From Devosia sp. A8/3-2 (GTDB lineage Bacteria > Pseudomonadota > Alphaproteobacteria > Rhizobiales > Devosiaceae), in the NCBI GenBank assembly GCA_025452255.1, contig CP104974.1:186001-250000 (forward strand): DNA of 64,000 nt, in the 5' to 3' direction. Below are positions 10,647-21,802 of the stretch, one piece after another. The notes under the pieces are model-generated. The model saw nothing but the letters and a program-made list of their open reading frames with translations, had not been told where the DNA came from and did no database searches. The translations under genes and the position numbers were made by a program. How positions within the stretch are numbered: position 1 is the stretch's first letter; the number at the start of each line of letters is the position of its first letter.

Positions 10647-12258
10647 GTGACAGAATACAACGCGGATATCCCGGTTGTCGGCGGCGGGCTTGGTGGGGTC
10701 GCGGCAGCTTTGGGCGCCTTGCGCAATGGGCGCAGCGTCATCCTCAGCGAGGAGTTCGACTGGATCGGTGGCCAGCTGACCAGCCAGAGCCGTGCCACCC
10801 GATGAGCATACCCAGGTCGAGCAATTCGGCATTACCGCCAGCTATCGTGCGCTGCGCACCGGCGTGCGGCAATATTATCGCGACCATTACCCGCTGAGCG
10901 AAAGCGCGGGCTGATCTGACGCTCAACCCGGGCGACGGCAATGTGTCCCGCCTGTGCCACGAGCCGCGGGTGTCGCTGGCGGTGATGGAAGCAATGCTGG
11001 CGCCCTATGCGGCGGGCGGCAAACTGGCCATTTTGAAGCCCTACGTGCCGATTGCTGCCGACGTTGACGGCGATGTCGTCCGCGCGGTTACCCTGCGCCA
11101 CCGCGACACCGGGCGCACGGTCACCTGCTCGGCGCGCTATGTGATCGACGCCACCGAGCTGGGCGATCTGCTGCCGCTGACATCGACGGAATATGTCACC
11201 GGCTTTGAGGCCCAGTCCGAAACCGGCGAACCCAGCGCCCCGGCCGAAGCGCAGCCACAGAACCAGCAGGCCGTTTCTGATCTGCTTCTGCCGTCGATCA
11301 CGTCGATGGCAATCATGTCATCGACAAGCCGGCGCGCTATGATCACTGGCGTCAGGTGGCGCCTGCATTCTGGGGCGGCCCGCTGCTGAGCTGGGACTCG
11401 CCCAATCCGCGTACGCTGGAGCGCAGCCGCCGCTTTTTCGATCCCAATCCGGTCGACAATGCCACCCGCGAAGTTGCCGACCAGCGCCATAGCGCGGGCG
11501 ACATGAGCCTCTGGATTTTCCGCCGGATTGCCGCGCGCCACAATTTCCGGCCCGGCGCCTATGCCAGCGATATATGCCCGGTGAACTGGCCGATGATCGA
11601 CTATTTCGAGGCCCCGATCATCGACGTGACGCCCGAACAATATGCCCAGCGGCTGGCCGATGCGGCGAGCCTGTCCTATTCCATGTTCTATTGGATGCAG
11701 ACCGAGGCCCCCTGCCCCGATGGCGGCCGTGGCTTTGCCGGCCTGCGCCTGCGTGGCGACATTACCGGCACCGAGCACGGTCTGGCCATGGCCCCCTATA
11801 TTCGCGAAAGCCGCCGCATCCGGGCGCTGACCACTGTGCTTGAGCAGGATTTGTCGCTGGATGTGCGCGGGGATCGTGGGGCGGTCAATTATCGCGACTC
11901 GATCGGGGTGGGCATGTATCGCATCGATCTGCATCCCTCGACCGGCGGCGACAATTATATCGATGTGGGCGCCTGCCCCTTCGAAATTCCGCTGGGCGCG
12001 CTCATTCCGCGCGGCAAGAGCAACCTGTTGGCGGCGTCCAAGAATATCGGCACCACCCACATCACCAATGGCTGCTACCGGCTGCATCCCGTCGAATGGA
12101 ACATTGGCGAAGTGGCCGGAATGCTGGCGGCGCACTGCCTTGAGACCGGCCAGACCCCGCATGGCGTGCATGGCGACGACAAGCGGCTGGCCGAATTCCA
12201 AAGCCATATCGAGCACCGTGGCGTGGAACGCCATTGGCCCGATATTTCTGGCTATTAG
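10647..12258 (+). CDS. FAD-dependent oxidoreductase (FAD_oxidored, PF12831-like)
   Basis: N-terminal Rossmann motif [15 protein letters not shown], then [27 protein letters not shown], the central region [14 protein letters not shown] ([17 protein letters not shown]) and a C-terminal [18 protein letters not shown] block, all typical of this uncharacterised flavoprotein family often found beside sugar transporters. About 535 residues. Start is GTG 10647. Breaks near 10790, 10912 (two bases lost from a CGCG run), and at 11278 and 11289 (both TTCTG for TTCG). The substrate is unknown; context suggests a sugar or glycoside imported by the adjacent transporter. Confidence 0.78.
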
Positions 12259-12273
12259 CTAATACGCATAATC
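12254..12273. promoter_or_regulatory. Second putative LacI-type operator
   Basis: GCTAATACGCATAATC matches the operator-like palindrome at 9561 in its left half and centre; ATTAGCTAAT (12254-12263) is itself palindromic. It overlaps the stop of the oxidoreductase gene and precedes the ribosome binding site GGGAGG of the binding-protein gene, so it may give the transport genes their own LacI control. Confidence 0.4.
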
Positions 12274-12287
12274 AGGGAGGATCTTTT

Positions 12288-13547
12288 ATGCGCAGGACTA
12301 TGCTGAAAACCACACTGGCCGCTCTGGCGGTGACGACGGGGCTGGTTTCCCCGCTTTCTCGCAGGAATTGCGGATGGCGATCTGGAGTGCCAACGAGGCC
12401 CATCTGGCCTTGTTCAACGAGATCGGTGCCGAATTCGAAGCCAGCCATCCCGGCGTTACGGTCACCTATGATTCACTGGCGTTCGAGGGCTATGTGACGA
12501 CGCTGACCACCCAGATCGCCGGCGGCAATCCGCCCGATCTGGCTCGGCTGTTCTGACACTACCGCCCCTGATTTCATGGCGGCCGGCGCGCTCTATCCGC
12601 TGACCGACACCTTCGCCAAGACCGAAGGCTATGACATTGCCGACTTCCTGCCCGCCACGCTCACCGCCCGGTCGCGCGATGGGGTGCAATATCTCTATCC
12701 GTTCTCGACCTCGCCCTTTGGCGTGTTCGTCAACAATGACATGATAAAGGCCGCAGGCGCCAAGACACCGGCCGAGCTGATCGCTGCCGGCGAATGGACT
12801 CGGGACAATGCCATTGCCACGGCGGCCACAGTCGCCACCACGGGCAAGCAGGGTCTGGTTGTTCGTGATTTTGACTTCAAGATCTGGGAAAACTCGGCCG
12901 AGATCTATGCCGGCTGGGGCGCTCATCCCCGGTCGGAAGATACCAAGAGCTGCGCGTTCAACAGCAAGGAAATGGTTGATGCCATGACCTTCATCCATGA
13001 TGCGATCTTCGTAAAGAAAGCCATGCCCGGCCCCGGCGTGTCGGCTGACTTTTTTGCCGGCGACGCGGCGATGACCACGACCCAGATCAGCCGCGCTTCC
13101 TTGCTGCCCAAGGACGACAAGGCGTTTGATTGGGACTCGGTGCCCCTGCCCAGCGGCCCGGTCGGGGAATATGCTCAGGTCGGCCGCGCCGGTATCGGCG
13201 TGCTGGCCAATGGCAAGAATCCCGAGCTGGCGGCCGAGTTCCTCGCCTTCTTCTCGTCCAAGGATAATGTGGCAAAGCTGGCCCGCTTCTTCCCGCCGGC
13301 CCGGCAGAGCCTGCTGACCGCCGACGTGCTTTCGGCCGCCAATCCGCTGCTGACGAAGGAGCAGATCGAAGCCGTGGTTATCCGCGGCGTGGCCACGGGT
13401 CAGTCAACGCAGCAGGTGCCTAATTTTGCCCAATTGCAGCAGACTGTTCGCGCGGGGCTTGATGGCCTGTGGCAGCCGCAGGCCGATATCCCCGGCGTGC
13501 TGAACGCGCTGTGCGATCGCCTCAATCCGCTGCTGGCGGCAAACTAG
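12288..13547 (+). CDS. Sugar ABC transporter substrate-binding protein (family 1)
   Basis: Periplasmic receptor of the maltose/glycerol-phosphate class. Signal peptide at residues 1-24, cleaved before QELRMAIWSANE. Conserved pieces are FEASHPGVTVTYD, ANG-like ARLFDTTAPDFMAAGALYPL, YLYPFSTSPFGVFVNNDM, FFAGDAAMTTTQI and GVLANGKNPELAAEFLAFF. About 420 residues. Breaks near 12353 (C lost) and at 12554 (TTCTG for TTCG, giving LFDTTAPDF). First of four transport genes. Confidence 0.88.
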
Positions 13548-13563
13548 ACCCTGCAATCGACCT

Positions 13564-13588
13564 TCCCTCCCCCGCTGTGGGGGAGGGA
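13564..13588. repeat. GC-rich hairpin between binding-protein and permease genes
   Basis: TCCCTCCCCC at 13564-13573 pairs with GGGGGAGGGA at 13579-13588 around a 5-base loop. There is no T-run, so it is more likely an mRNA stabiliser or a short form of the intergenic palindrome seen at 43774 than a terminator. Its 3' side also supplies the purine-rich ribosome binding site of the next gene. Confidence 0.5.
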
Positions 13589-13600
13589 GAAGGAACGCCA

Positions 13601-14528
13601 ATGACCCTTGCCCTTGATACATCGCAGGCCCGGAAAAAACGCAGTTTTTGGACCATGGCCCGGCGCGATGCGGCCACCGGATATCTGTTCATCGCGCCGC
13701 AGCTGATCGGCATCGTCATCTTCGTGCTGATCCCGCTGGGGCTAGTGTTCTGGTATTCGCTGCATGAATGGAACGTGCTGGCGGGCTCGTTCCGCTTTAC
13801 CGGCACGGCCAATTACGAGAAGCTGCTGAGCGATCCGGCCATTGGCGAGGTGATGAGTGTCACCGCCGTGTTTTCGGCGGGGCTGGCGCTGCTCAATATG
13901 AGTCTGGCGCTGGGGCTGGCGCTGCTGCTCAATCAAAAACTGCGGTTCATGACGCTGTTCCGCACGCTGTTCTTTTCGCCGGTCGTGGTGTCGCTGGTGG
14001 CCCGGACCATTGTCTGGAGCTTCCTGCTGCAGAGCAATGGCGGCATTAATGGCCTGTTGCAGATGATTGGCGTCGAAGGCCCCAATTGGCTGCGCAACCT
14101 GACCACGGCGATGATCTCGGTCATCGTCGTGCAGGCGCTCAAGAATGTCGGCCTCAATATGATCCTGTTTCTGGCCGCACTGCAGGGCGTACCGCGCGAA
14201 TTGTTCTGAGGCTGCGCGTGTCGATGGCGTACCGCGCTTCAAGCAATTTTATCGCATCACCCTGCCCATGATCAGCCTGACCATCCTGCTGGCGTCGATC
14301 GTCACCATTGTGGGGGCGCTGCAGGTCTTTGCGCAGATCATGATCCTGACCCGTGGCGGGCCGGGTTTTTCCACCACGGTGCTGGTCTATTACCTCTATC
14401 AGCAGGCCTTCCAGTTTTATCTGTTCGGCTATGGCTCGACGCTGTCCATCGTCCTGCTCGTCATTGTCGGCGCGCTCACCTTTGTTCAGTGGCAGTTGCG
14501 CAGAAAGTTCGTGTTCTATGAAAACTGA
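13601..14528 (+). CDS. Sugar ABC transporter permease (UgpA/MalF type)
   Basis: First membrane subunit of the importer: six hydrophobic segments, starting after RRDAATGYLFIAPQLIGIVIF, with the permease EAA loop ELFEAARVDGVPRFKQFYRITLP that contacts the ATPase. About 309 residues. The break at 14207 falls exactly in the EAA loop: TTCTGAG is read where TTCGAG gives the invariant EAA. The last 11 bases overlap the next permease gene. Confidence 0.88.
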
Positions 14529-15360
14529 GCTCAGCCCCCGCGCCCAAACGCTGGCCTATTTGACGCTGTGCGTGCTGCTCATCCCCTTTGTCTTTCCGAC
14601 TCGGTGGATGGTCACTTCATCGGTCAAGCCGGTCAGCCAGATCTTTGCCTTCCTGCCCGATATCTGGCCGCGTGCCTTCGATTTTTCGTCCTATTCGGAC
14701 GTGTTCAAGATCCAGCCCTTTGCGCTGCAATATTGGAACTCAGCCTATATCGCCGCCATCGTGACCGTCGGCACCATGATCGTGGCGTCGATGGCGGGCT
14801 ATGCCTTTGCGCGCATCAAGTTCCCCTTCGCCAATGCCATTTTCATGGTGGTGCTGGTGGGGCTGCTGATCCCCTCGGAAGTGACGCTGGTGCCGCTGTT
14901 CCAGCTGTTTTTGAAATGGGGCATGATCAATACGCATTGGCCGCTGATCCCGGTGCCGATCTTTGGCGCCCCGGCAGTATTTGCCACCTTCATCATGCGC
15001 CAGTTCTTCATTTCGCTGCCGGTGGAACTGGAAGAGGCGGCGCGGGTCGATGGGCTGGGGCGGTTCAAGATTTTCTGGACCATTGCCCTGCCGCTGGCCC
15101 GCCCGGCTTTGGCTGCTGTTGCCATCTTCACATTCCCGGGCAGCTGGAATCTTTATCTTGAACCCATCGTCTTCATCTCAAGCGCCGACAAATTCACCCT
15201 GCCCCGAGCGCTGACCCAATTCACCGACGCCTATGGCGGGCCGATGTGGAACATTCAGCTCGCCGCCGCGACCATGACGGCCATTCCGGTCCTTATCGTT
15301 TTCATCGTCGCCCAGAAGCAGTTCGTCGAGGGCCCGGCCCATACCGGGCTCAAAGGCTAG
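14518..15360 (+). CDS. Sugar ABC transporter permease (UgpE/MalG type)
   Basis: Second membrane subunit, 280 residues and frame-intact. Landmarks: WMVTSSVKP near residue 30, AGYAFARIKFPFAN, the EAA loop ELEEAARVDGLGRFKIFWTIALPLARPAL, and SWNLYLEPIVF. ATG 14518 lies inside the end of the preceding gene (11-base overlap). An arginine before WMV stands where leucine would fit; the codon CGG after ACT could be a misread CTG, but this is tentative. Confidence 0.9.
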   Translation: MKTELSPRAQTLAYLTLCVLLIPFVFPTRWMVTSSVKPVSQIFAFLPDIWPRAFDFSSYSDVFKIQPFALQYWNSAYIAAIVTVGTMIVASMAGYAFARIKFPFANAIFMVVLVGLLIPSEVTLVPLFQLFLKWGMINTHWPLIPVPIFGAPAVFATFIMRQFFISLPVELEEAARVDGLGRFKIFWTIALPLARPALAAVAIFTFPGSWNLYLEPIVFISSADKFTLPRALTQFTDAYGGPMWNIQLAAATMTAIPVLIVFIVAQKQFVEGPAHTGLKG

Positions 15361-15375
15361 TCAAAGGCAAACCAA

Positions 15376-16420
<1,045 letters not shown>

Positions 16421-16463
16421 GCTATAAGCCTTGCCGTCCGAGGGGCCGCAAACAGGATTCGAC

Positions 16464-17430
16464 ATGCCATTTAACGACCTTACCCATCCAGCGCTCGACG
16501 CCTATCGCAGCGCCGTGCAAGTGCCTGCCGATTTCGATGCCTTCTGGGCTGGTACGCTGAAGGAAGCCCGCAGCTTTGGTGGCGAGGCCGTGTTGGCGCG
16601 GCTCGATTCCCCGTTGCGGCTGATCGAAGCCTATGATGTGTCGTTTCCCGGCTTTGACGGCCATCCGATCCGCGGCTGGCTGCTGCTGCCGACCAAGCGG
16701 CGCGATCCGCTGCCGCTGGTGGTGCAATATGTGGGCTATGGCGGCGGGCGCGGCTTTGCCCATGAATTGCTGCATTACGCCGCGGCGGGCTTTGCTTATT
16801 TCCGCATGGATACACGCGGCCGGGGCAGCGGCTGGAGCCCCGGGAAACCCCCGACCCGGTGGGCAGCACGCCGCAAATCCCGGGCATGATGACCAAGGGC
16901 ATTCTCAACCCGGCGGACTATTATTATCGCCGGCTGTTCACCGACGCGGTCCGCGCGCTGGATGCCCTGCTGCCGCTCTCCTTTATCGACGCAGAGCGCG
17001 TCGGGGTGACCGGCGGCAGCCGGGGCGGCGGCGTTGCTCTCGCCGTGGCGGGGCTCGATGCCCGGGTCAAGGCGCTCTCGACCGATGTGCCATTCCTTTG
17101 CGATTTCCCGCGCGCCGTGCGCATTGCCGCTGCGACCCCTATGGCGAAATCGCGCGGTTCCTTGCCACCCATCGTGACAAAACCGATGCCGTGTTTGACA
17201 CGCTGCGCTATTTCGATGGCGTGTGCTTTGCCGAACGCGCCTGGGCCCCGGCGCTGTTCTCCGCCGCGCTGATGGACAATGTGTGCCCGCCCTCGACGGT
17301 CTATGTGGCGCATGCCGCCTATGGCGGGCCCAAGACTATGGTGGACTACGAATTCAACGACCATGAGGGTGGCGGGCCGTACCAGCAATTGCGCCAGCTG
17401 GCCCGGTTGCAGGAGGCGCTGGGAGTCTAG
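16464..17430 (+). CDS. Acetyl-esterase-like alpha/beta hydrolase (AXE1 / CE7 type)
   Basis: Resembles acetyl xylan esterase / cephalosporin C deacetylase, which removes acetyl groups from sugars. Seen: DFDAFWAGTLKEA, LPLVVQYVGYGGGRG, FRMDTRGRGSGWSPG, nucleophile region VTGGSRGGGVALAVAGLD (catalytic Ser in GGSRGG) and the C-terminal FNDHEGGG carrying the catalytic His. About 322 residues, normal length. Breaks near 16851 (G-run short) and 17143 (C lost). It ends the LacI cluster, suggesting that the imported compound is acetylated. Confidence 0.82.
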
Positions 17431-17519
17431 CGGACAGGCCTTTATGCGAGTTCCTTGTCTTCTTGGGTCCGGTGACGGCATAGTCGGCAGGCATATCGCA
17501 CACCAGAGAGGAAACTACG

Positions 17520-18023
17520 ATGGGACTGTTCGACGATATCAAGGCCAAGATCTTTGGCGCCCCCAAGCCCGCAGCACCGGCGGAGACGACAGCAGCGGCG
17601 GAAATGGCCAAGTCGATCGGGCTCGCCGCAGCCAATCGCGTCGGCGCCTCGGTCACGGGTGCCCCGGCCAAGCCCGCTGCCACCCCGTCGGCAGCCGACA
17701 CATTGGTTGCGCAGGCCGCCCCAAGCGCTGCACCGGCGCCGAAAGCTGCGCCTGCCGCCGCCAGTGATGTGGATGTGGCTGCAATCCTTGATGCAGCAGT
17801 GGCCAAGAGTGGCCAGAAGCTCGACTGGCGCAAATCCATTGTCGACCTGATGAAAGCGCTTGGCCTCGACAGCAGCCTGTCGGCCTGCAAAGAGCTGGCC
17901 GCCGAACTGGCCTATACGGGTGACACGGGCGATTCCGCCAAAATGAATATCTGGCTGCACAAGCAGGTGCTGCAGAAGCTGGCCGCCAATGGCGGTACGG
18001 TTCCAGCCGATCTGCTGGACTAG
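17520..18023 (+). CDS. DUF3597 domain protein
   Basis: 167 residues, frame-intact. It starts MGLFDDIKAKIFGAPKP, then has an Ala/Pro-rich linker (residues about 20-85) and ends in the conserved DUF3597 block (DVAAILDAAVAK, LDWRKSIVDLMKALGLDSS, ELAAELAYTGDTGDSAKMNIWLHKQVL). The family has no assigned function; LysM-containing relatives exist. It appears to stand alone, with a terminator immediately downstream. Confidence 0.85.
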   Translation: MGLFDDIKAKIFGAPKPAAPAETTAAAEMAKSIGLAAANRVGASVTGAPAKPAATPSAADTLVAQAAPSAAPAPKAAPAAASDVDVAAILDAAVAKSGQKLDWRKSIVDLMKALGLDSSLSACKELAAELAYTGDTGDSAKMNIWLHKQVLQKLAANGGTVPADLLD

Positions 18024-18031
18024 GCTTGCAG

Positions 18032-18060
18032 AGGCCCCGCCCATTCGGACGGGGCCTTCT
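18032..18060. terminator. Rho-independent terminator between converging genes
   Basis: AGGCCCCG (18032-18039) pairs with CGGGGCCT (18050-18057), followed by a short T-rich tail TTCTC. It lies between the DUF3597 stop and the stop of the minus-strand flavin reductase gene and may serve both. Confidence 0.65.
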
Positions 18061-18083
18061 CATCTGGCCGTGTTGCTGCGGTC

Positions 18084-18626
18084 CTAGTGCCCGACCGGTC
18101 CGGTTATGTGGCGATAGGCGCCATGCCAATAGAGCAGCGGCTGGGCCTCGCTGCGCACGGTGATGAGCGTGGACGCGGCCGATCAGGATTGAATGGGAAT
18201 GGCGGTCGATCGCTTCATCGAGCTCGCAATCTAGCACGGTCAGCGCATCGGAGAGCGCCGATGTTCCGGTCACCAATTGCTGCCAATTGGCGCCGTGATA
18301 GCGCATTGCCCTTCACCCCGCCGCGCCCGGCGAAGCGATCGGCGATGTGTTGCTGGTCATGCGCCAGCACATTGACGGCGAAGGTGCCGTGGCGCTGCAA
18401 CACCGGCCATGAGGACGAGTTGCGATTGAGGCTAACCAGCACCGCTGGTGGCTCTGATCGACAGCGAGGAGACCGAGGTGGCGGTGAAGCCCGTCCGGTC
18501 TTCGCCACGGCCCACCGTGATGACGCTGACCGCGCCGGCAAGATGGCGCATGGATTCCTTGAACTGACCGACGTCTACCGCTAGGTGTTGCGGCGGCGCA
18601 AAGCTGGCGAAATCCAATATCGACAT
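18084..18626 (-). CDS. Flavin reductase domain protein
   Basis: NAD(P)H:flavin oxidoreductase-like FMN-binding protein (PF01613 type), usually supplying reduced flavin to a monooxygenase. Landmarks: FKESMRHLAGAVSVIT, GFTATSVSSLS, PPAVLVSLNRNSSS, FAVNVLAHDQQHIADRFAG, LDCELDEAIDRHSHSILIG. About 180 residues. Breaks at 18454 (CTCTG for CTCG, giving SIEPPAVLV), near 18310 and near 18165 (two bases lost from GCGC runs each). A flavin-dependent monooxygenase at 20422 is a possible partner. Confidence 0.8.
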
Positions 18627-18639
18627 CAAAACGTCCTCT

Positions 18640-19657
18640 CTATTCTGCGGCCACAGCCGGGATTGAAACTGCCGCCAGATGCGGCGCACGAAGGGTAAGA
18701 TTTGCGGTCCGGGTGGCGGCGGCTTCGGCCAGCAGCCAATCGTGGAACAGCGCCACATGGGCCAGCCGGGCCTTGTGCGGCGGCGCGGCAAAGAAATAAG
18801 AAAATTCCACCGGCCGGGGCGTGCCGAAGGGCGAGACCGAGCGCCCGGCGGCCAGATCGGCTTCGATCAACCGCAGCTTGCCCGAGCCAACGCCCTGCCC
18901 AGCCAGCGCCGCGTCGAGCACGAGGGAAGATTGGTTGAAGCGCATTCTGGTTCTGCCGACGCGCAGGTCGACGCCATGGGTACGCAGCCAAGTCGGCCAA
19001 TCGGGACAGGACAGATCGCGTTCCGCACCATCCTCATGCAAGAGCGGAACGCCGAGTAGGGCTTCAGGACCGCGATATAGGCCATGCTGCTCGGCCAAAG
19101 CGGGGCTGCAGACGGGCAGGACAGCTTCGGAAAACAGCTTGTCGACCACCAGCCCCGGATAGGCGCCCAAGCCGTAGCGAATGACGCAATCGGTCTCGTC
19201 GCTCGCAGGATCGACCAGCTTGACGGACGCATCGAGCAGTACTTCGAGATCCGGCGCCCGCCGGCGCAACGCTGCCGAGCGCGGCACCAGCCATTTGCCG
19301 GCAAAGGAGGGCGCCACCGAAATTCTGATCGGCGCGGCGCCGCCGGCCGTTGTGAGGCGGGCCATGGTGTCCAGCACGCGATCGGAACGCGTCGGTCAGG
19401 CCGAGCATCAGCGTCTTGCCGGTATCGGTCAGCTCAAGCTGACCGCGGTTGCGCAGGAACAGGGTCTGGCCGACATAATCTTCCAGCAGGCGAATTTGCT
19501 GGCCGATGGCGGCGGAGGTGACATGCAACTCGTCGGCGGCACGCGTGAAACTCAGATGGCGCGCCGTGGCGACGAAGGCCTGCAACGCGGTCAACGGCGG
19601 CAGCCGCGCTGTGGTTGGCGGCAGGGATCGGACACGGGGGCGCGCTGCAATGTTCAT
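18640..19657 (-). CDS. LysR-family transcriptional regulator (GcvA-like)
   Basis: N-terminal winged helix with PPLTALQAFVATARHLSFTRAADELHVTSAAIGQQIR and the GcvA-type dimer helix LEDYVGQTLF, then a substrate-binding domain (IRISVAPSFAGKWLVPR, YGLGAYPGLV, GQGVGSGKLRLIEADLAAG). About 339 residues, slightly long for the family. One break near 19384 (TTCCGATC where TTCGATC restores frame). It ends 13 bases before the flavin reductase start on the same strand and may control it. Confidence 0.85.
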
Positions 19658-20051
19658 GCCCCCATAGCACCACGAAGGCGCGGCCAAGCACGAGAGCGCC
19701 CTTTGCAAATGCAGCGCAGGCAGGACAAATTTCCTCGCCGCCAGCGGGGTTCTGATAGAACACCATCCTAAAAAGTCAGAATGTCTATAAATCTAGTAGA
19801 ATGATGGAGCGTGTGGTTTATCGGGAAGCGGGCTCAGGTCCGAGTGATGGGAACAGGGGCACCCAAAGTCGCGAATATGGATGCAGAAGCTCGGCTGCGA
19901 GCCTGGGACCAACGCCGCTAACCGGGACCGCAACGATTTCTATGGGCCACGCATAATAGTCCTTTCTGGACGGCGGCACGGCGGGCGGCGAGCTTGGCGG
20001 GATTGATCAGACCGCTTTCACAGCCGTGAAAGCCACCGAACAGGATTTGGA
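19658..20051. other. Intergenic region, divergent promoters likely
   Basis: No gene recognised. The segment 19760-19815 is notably AT-rich (runs such as CTATAAATCTAGTAGAAT) and is the likely promoter area for the LysR gene. The remainder, 19860-20050, has short open frames only and no ribosome binding site until just before 20052. Confidence 0.4.
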
Positions 20052-20389
20052 ATGGCCAAGGATAGAATTTTTCTTATTGCCCCCGGTTTCACCGACCCCA
20101 AGCGGGATGATGGCCCCTTCATCTGTCCCTATTGCAACCAGATCGAGGGAATTCTCGCCAGTTTCCCCGACCTTACCGCCGGATCGAGGTCACCCGCCTG
20201 CCATTCCCACGCCCGCGCCAGCCGGTGATCGAGTTGATCGGGGAAGACAATCAGCGCCTGCCGGTCCCGGTGCTTGGCGACAATCCTCCGGCCGATGCCA
20301 AGAGCGCCGGGGGCCGGTATTTCATCAATGACACAGGCCGCATTCTCGAACTGCTGGCCGAGCGGCACGGCTTTCCCAAGGTGCATTGA
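20052..20389 (+). CDS. DUF3088 family protein, thioredoxin-like
   Basis: About 113 residues: MAKDRIFLIAPGFTD followed by the CxxC-bearing segment GPFICPYCNQIEG, IEVTRLPFPRPRQPVIELIG, NQRLPVPVLG and the ending GRILELLAERHGFPKVH, matching the DUF3088 layout. The paired cysteines and fold-like spacing suggest a thioredoxin-like protein; no function is established. One break near 20173 (T-run short). Confidence 0.75.
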
Positions 20390-20421
20390 CGCATAGCGGT
20401 CGCCAGCCCGCAGCAGCAGCG

Positions 20422-21513
20422 CTACCGGCTGCCCTGCCCCAGCCAGTCCCGCAGCAGGGGCAGGAGTTGATCGCCCTGTCGCTTGATTTCCGGCAAATAG
20501 GGCGTGTCGGACAGCACGAATTGAGTGATGCCCAGATCGCGATATTTGCGCAGCGAGCGGGCGACATCGGCCGCCGAGCCAACCAGCCGAGTCGTGCCGG
20601 CGCCACCACCGCCGAACTTGCCGGGCGCGGTATAAAGATTGTCGTCGAGCACGTCGCCCCGGTTGTGCAGGTCGAGCAGCCGTTGCTGGCCCACCGCGGT
20701 CGCGCGCTTGTGGTCGCTCCAGCCGGCGCCGCTGCTGCTTGCCATGGCGGCGACCTTGGCTTCAGCATCCGACCGGGCTCGGGCCGTTGTATCGCGCACC
20801 AGCGTGGTGATGCGCAGCCCGAATTCCAGCGGCGGCAGGTTGCGGTCCAGCGTCTTGCACAGCCCCTTGAGGCGCTCGATGCGCTCGCGCACCCCGTCGA
20901 GCGGCTCGCCCCAGAACAGCTGGACATCGGCCTCGGTGGCCGCCACCCGCTCGGCCGCTTCCGAGGCGCCGCCGAAATAAAGCTTGGGGTGCCGCCGCTC
21001 GCCCTGCGCGGCAATGCGCGGCACTACGGTCGATCCGCTAACGGCAAAATGCTCGCCGGCAAAGCTCACATTCTCCTCGCGCCACAGCCGGCGCACCAGC
21101 AGCATGAACTCCTTGGTGCGGGCATAGCGATGGGCCCGGTCGCCCTCGGCGTCGCCATAGGCGGCCAGATTGTCCCGGCCCGAGACGATATTGATGCGCA
21201 CGCGGCCGCCGGTCAGATGATCGAGCGTTGCCGCGGCGGAGGCGAAATTGGCCGGCCGCCAATAGCCGGGCCGGATGGCGATGAGCGGTTCGAACGTGGT
21301 GGTGCGCGCGGCCAGCGCTGTTGCCAGCGTGAACGTATCCGGCCGGCCCCAGCCGGTGCCCAGCAAGGCGCCGGTCCAGCCATGGTCTTCCAGCGCCAGC
21401 GCATGACTGGTCTGGGTGTGCAGGCTATTGTGATCGACCGTTTCGGCATCGCCGCGGTGGCCGGCCTTGACGTCATTGGGGATGTACCACAAAAATTCGG
21501 TTTTGCCGCTCAT
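20422..21513 (-). CDS. LLM-class flavin-dependent oxidoreductase (SsuD-like)
   Basis: 363 residues, frame-intact. Bacterial luciferase-like TIM barrel of the alkanesulfonate monooxygenase group: EFLWYIPNDVKAGHRG, GWTGALLGTGWGRPDTFTLA, RPGYWRPANFASAAATLDHLTGGRVRINIVSG, LYFGGASEAAERVAA, QLFWGEPLDGVRERI and LVGSAADVARSLRKYRDLGITQFVLSDTPYLPE. Such enzymes oxygenate organosulfur or similar compounds with reduced FMN. Start at ATG 21513 (MSGKTEFLW). It diverges from an amino-acid importer that could bring in its substrate. Confidence 0.87.
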   Translation of the reverse strand: MSGKTEFLWYIPNDVKAGHRGDAETVDHNSLHTQTSHALALEDHGWTGALLGTGWGRPDTFTLATALAARTTTFEPLIAIRPGYWRPANFASAAATLDHLTGGRVRINIVSGRDNLAAYGDAEGDRAHRYARTKEFMLLVRRLWREENVSFAGEHFAVSGSTVVPRIAAQGERRHPKLYFGGASEAAERVAATEADVQLFWGEPLDGVRERIERLKGLCKTLDRNLPPLEFGLRITTLVRDTTARARSDAEAKVAAMASSSGAGWSDHKRATAVGQQRLLDLHNRGDVLDDNLYTAPGKFGGGGAGTTRLVGSAADVARSLRKYRDLGITQFVLSDTPYLPEIKRQGDQLLPLLRDWLGQGSR

Positions 21514-21802
21514 GCCGGGATTGCTGCTCCAAGTATCGGGGGCGCAGGCTAGCCGAGGGCGCCATGGCGATCCCGTCATTTTGGCTAGCGCCGGCGCGAA
21601 GCGTTGCTTTGTCCCGGTGACAATCTCCCCGGGCGATGAATTGGGCAACAACCGGCTCCGCAAAGCGGCAAGTGGAGCATGGCCGCATCGAGCCGGCGGG
21701 TTCGGAGAAAACATCCATCCAAGCAGTTGAAACTTGGCCGCCGGAAGTGCAGTTTTCCGCGCCTGTTCCGGAGATACAGCCGGCCCCACAAGGAGAAGAC
21801 CC

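Noticed and set aside
11137..12234. Long antisense open frame (365 codons, minus strand) opposite the FAD oxidoreductase
   Set aside because: Low-complexity His/Ala/Gly/Arg-rich translation with no recognisable domain; a codon-bias shadow of the plus-strand gene.
12551..14212. Apparent TGA stop codons following TTC, suggesting readthrough or selenocysteine
   Set aside because: The conserved protein continues in a different frame after each TGA, not in the same frame, so a one-base insertion explains it; recoding of TGA does not.
20386..21552. Plus-strand open frame (388 codons) opposite the luciferase-like monooxygenase
   Set aside because: No domain recognisable; the minus-strand frame is complete and conserved.
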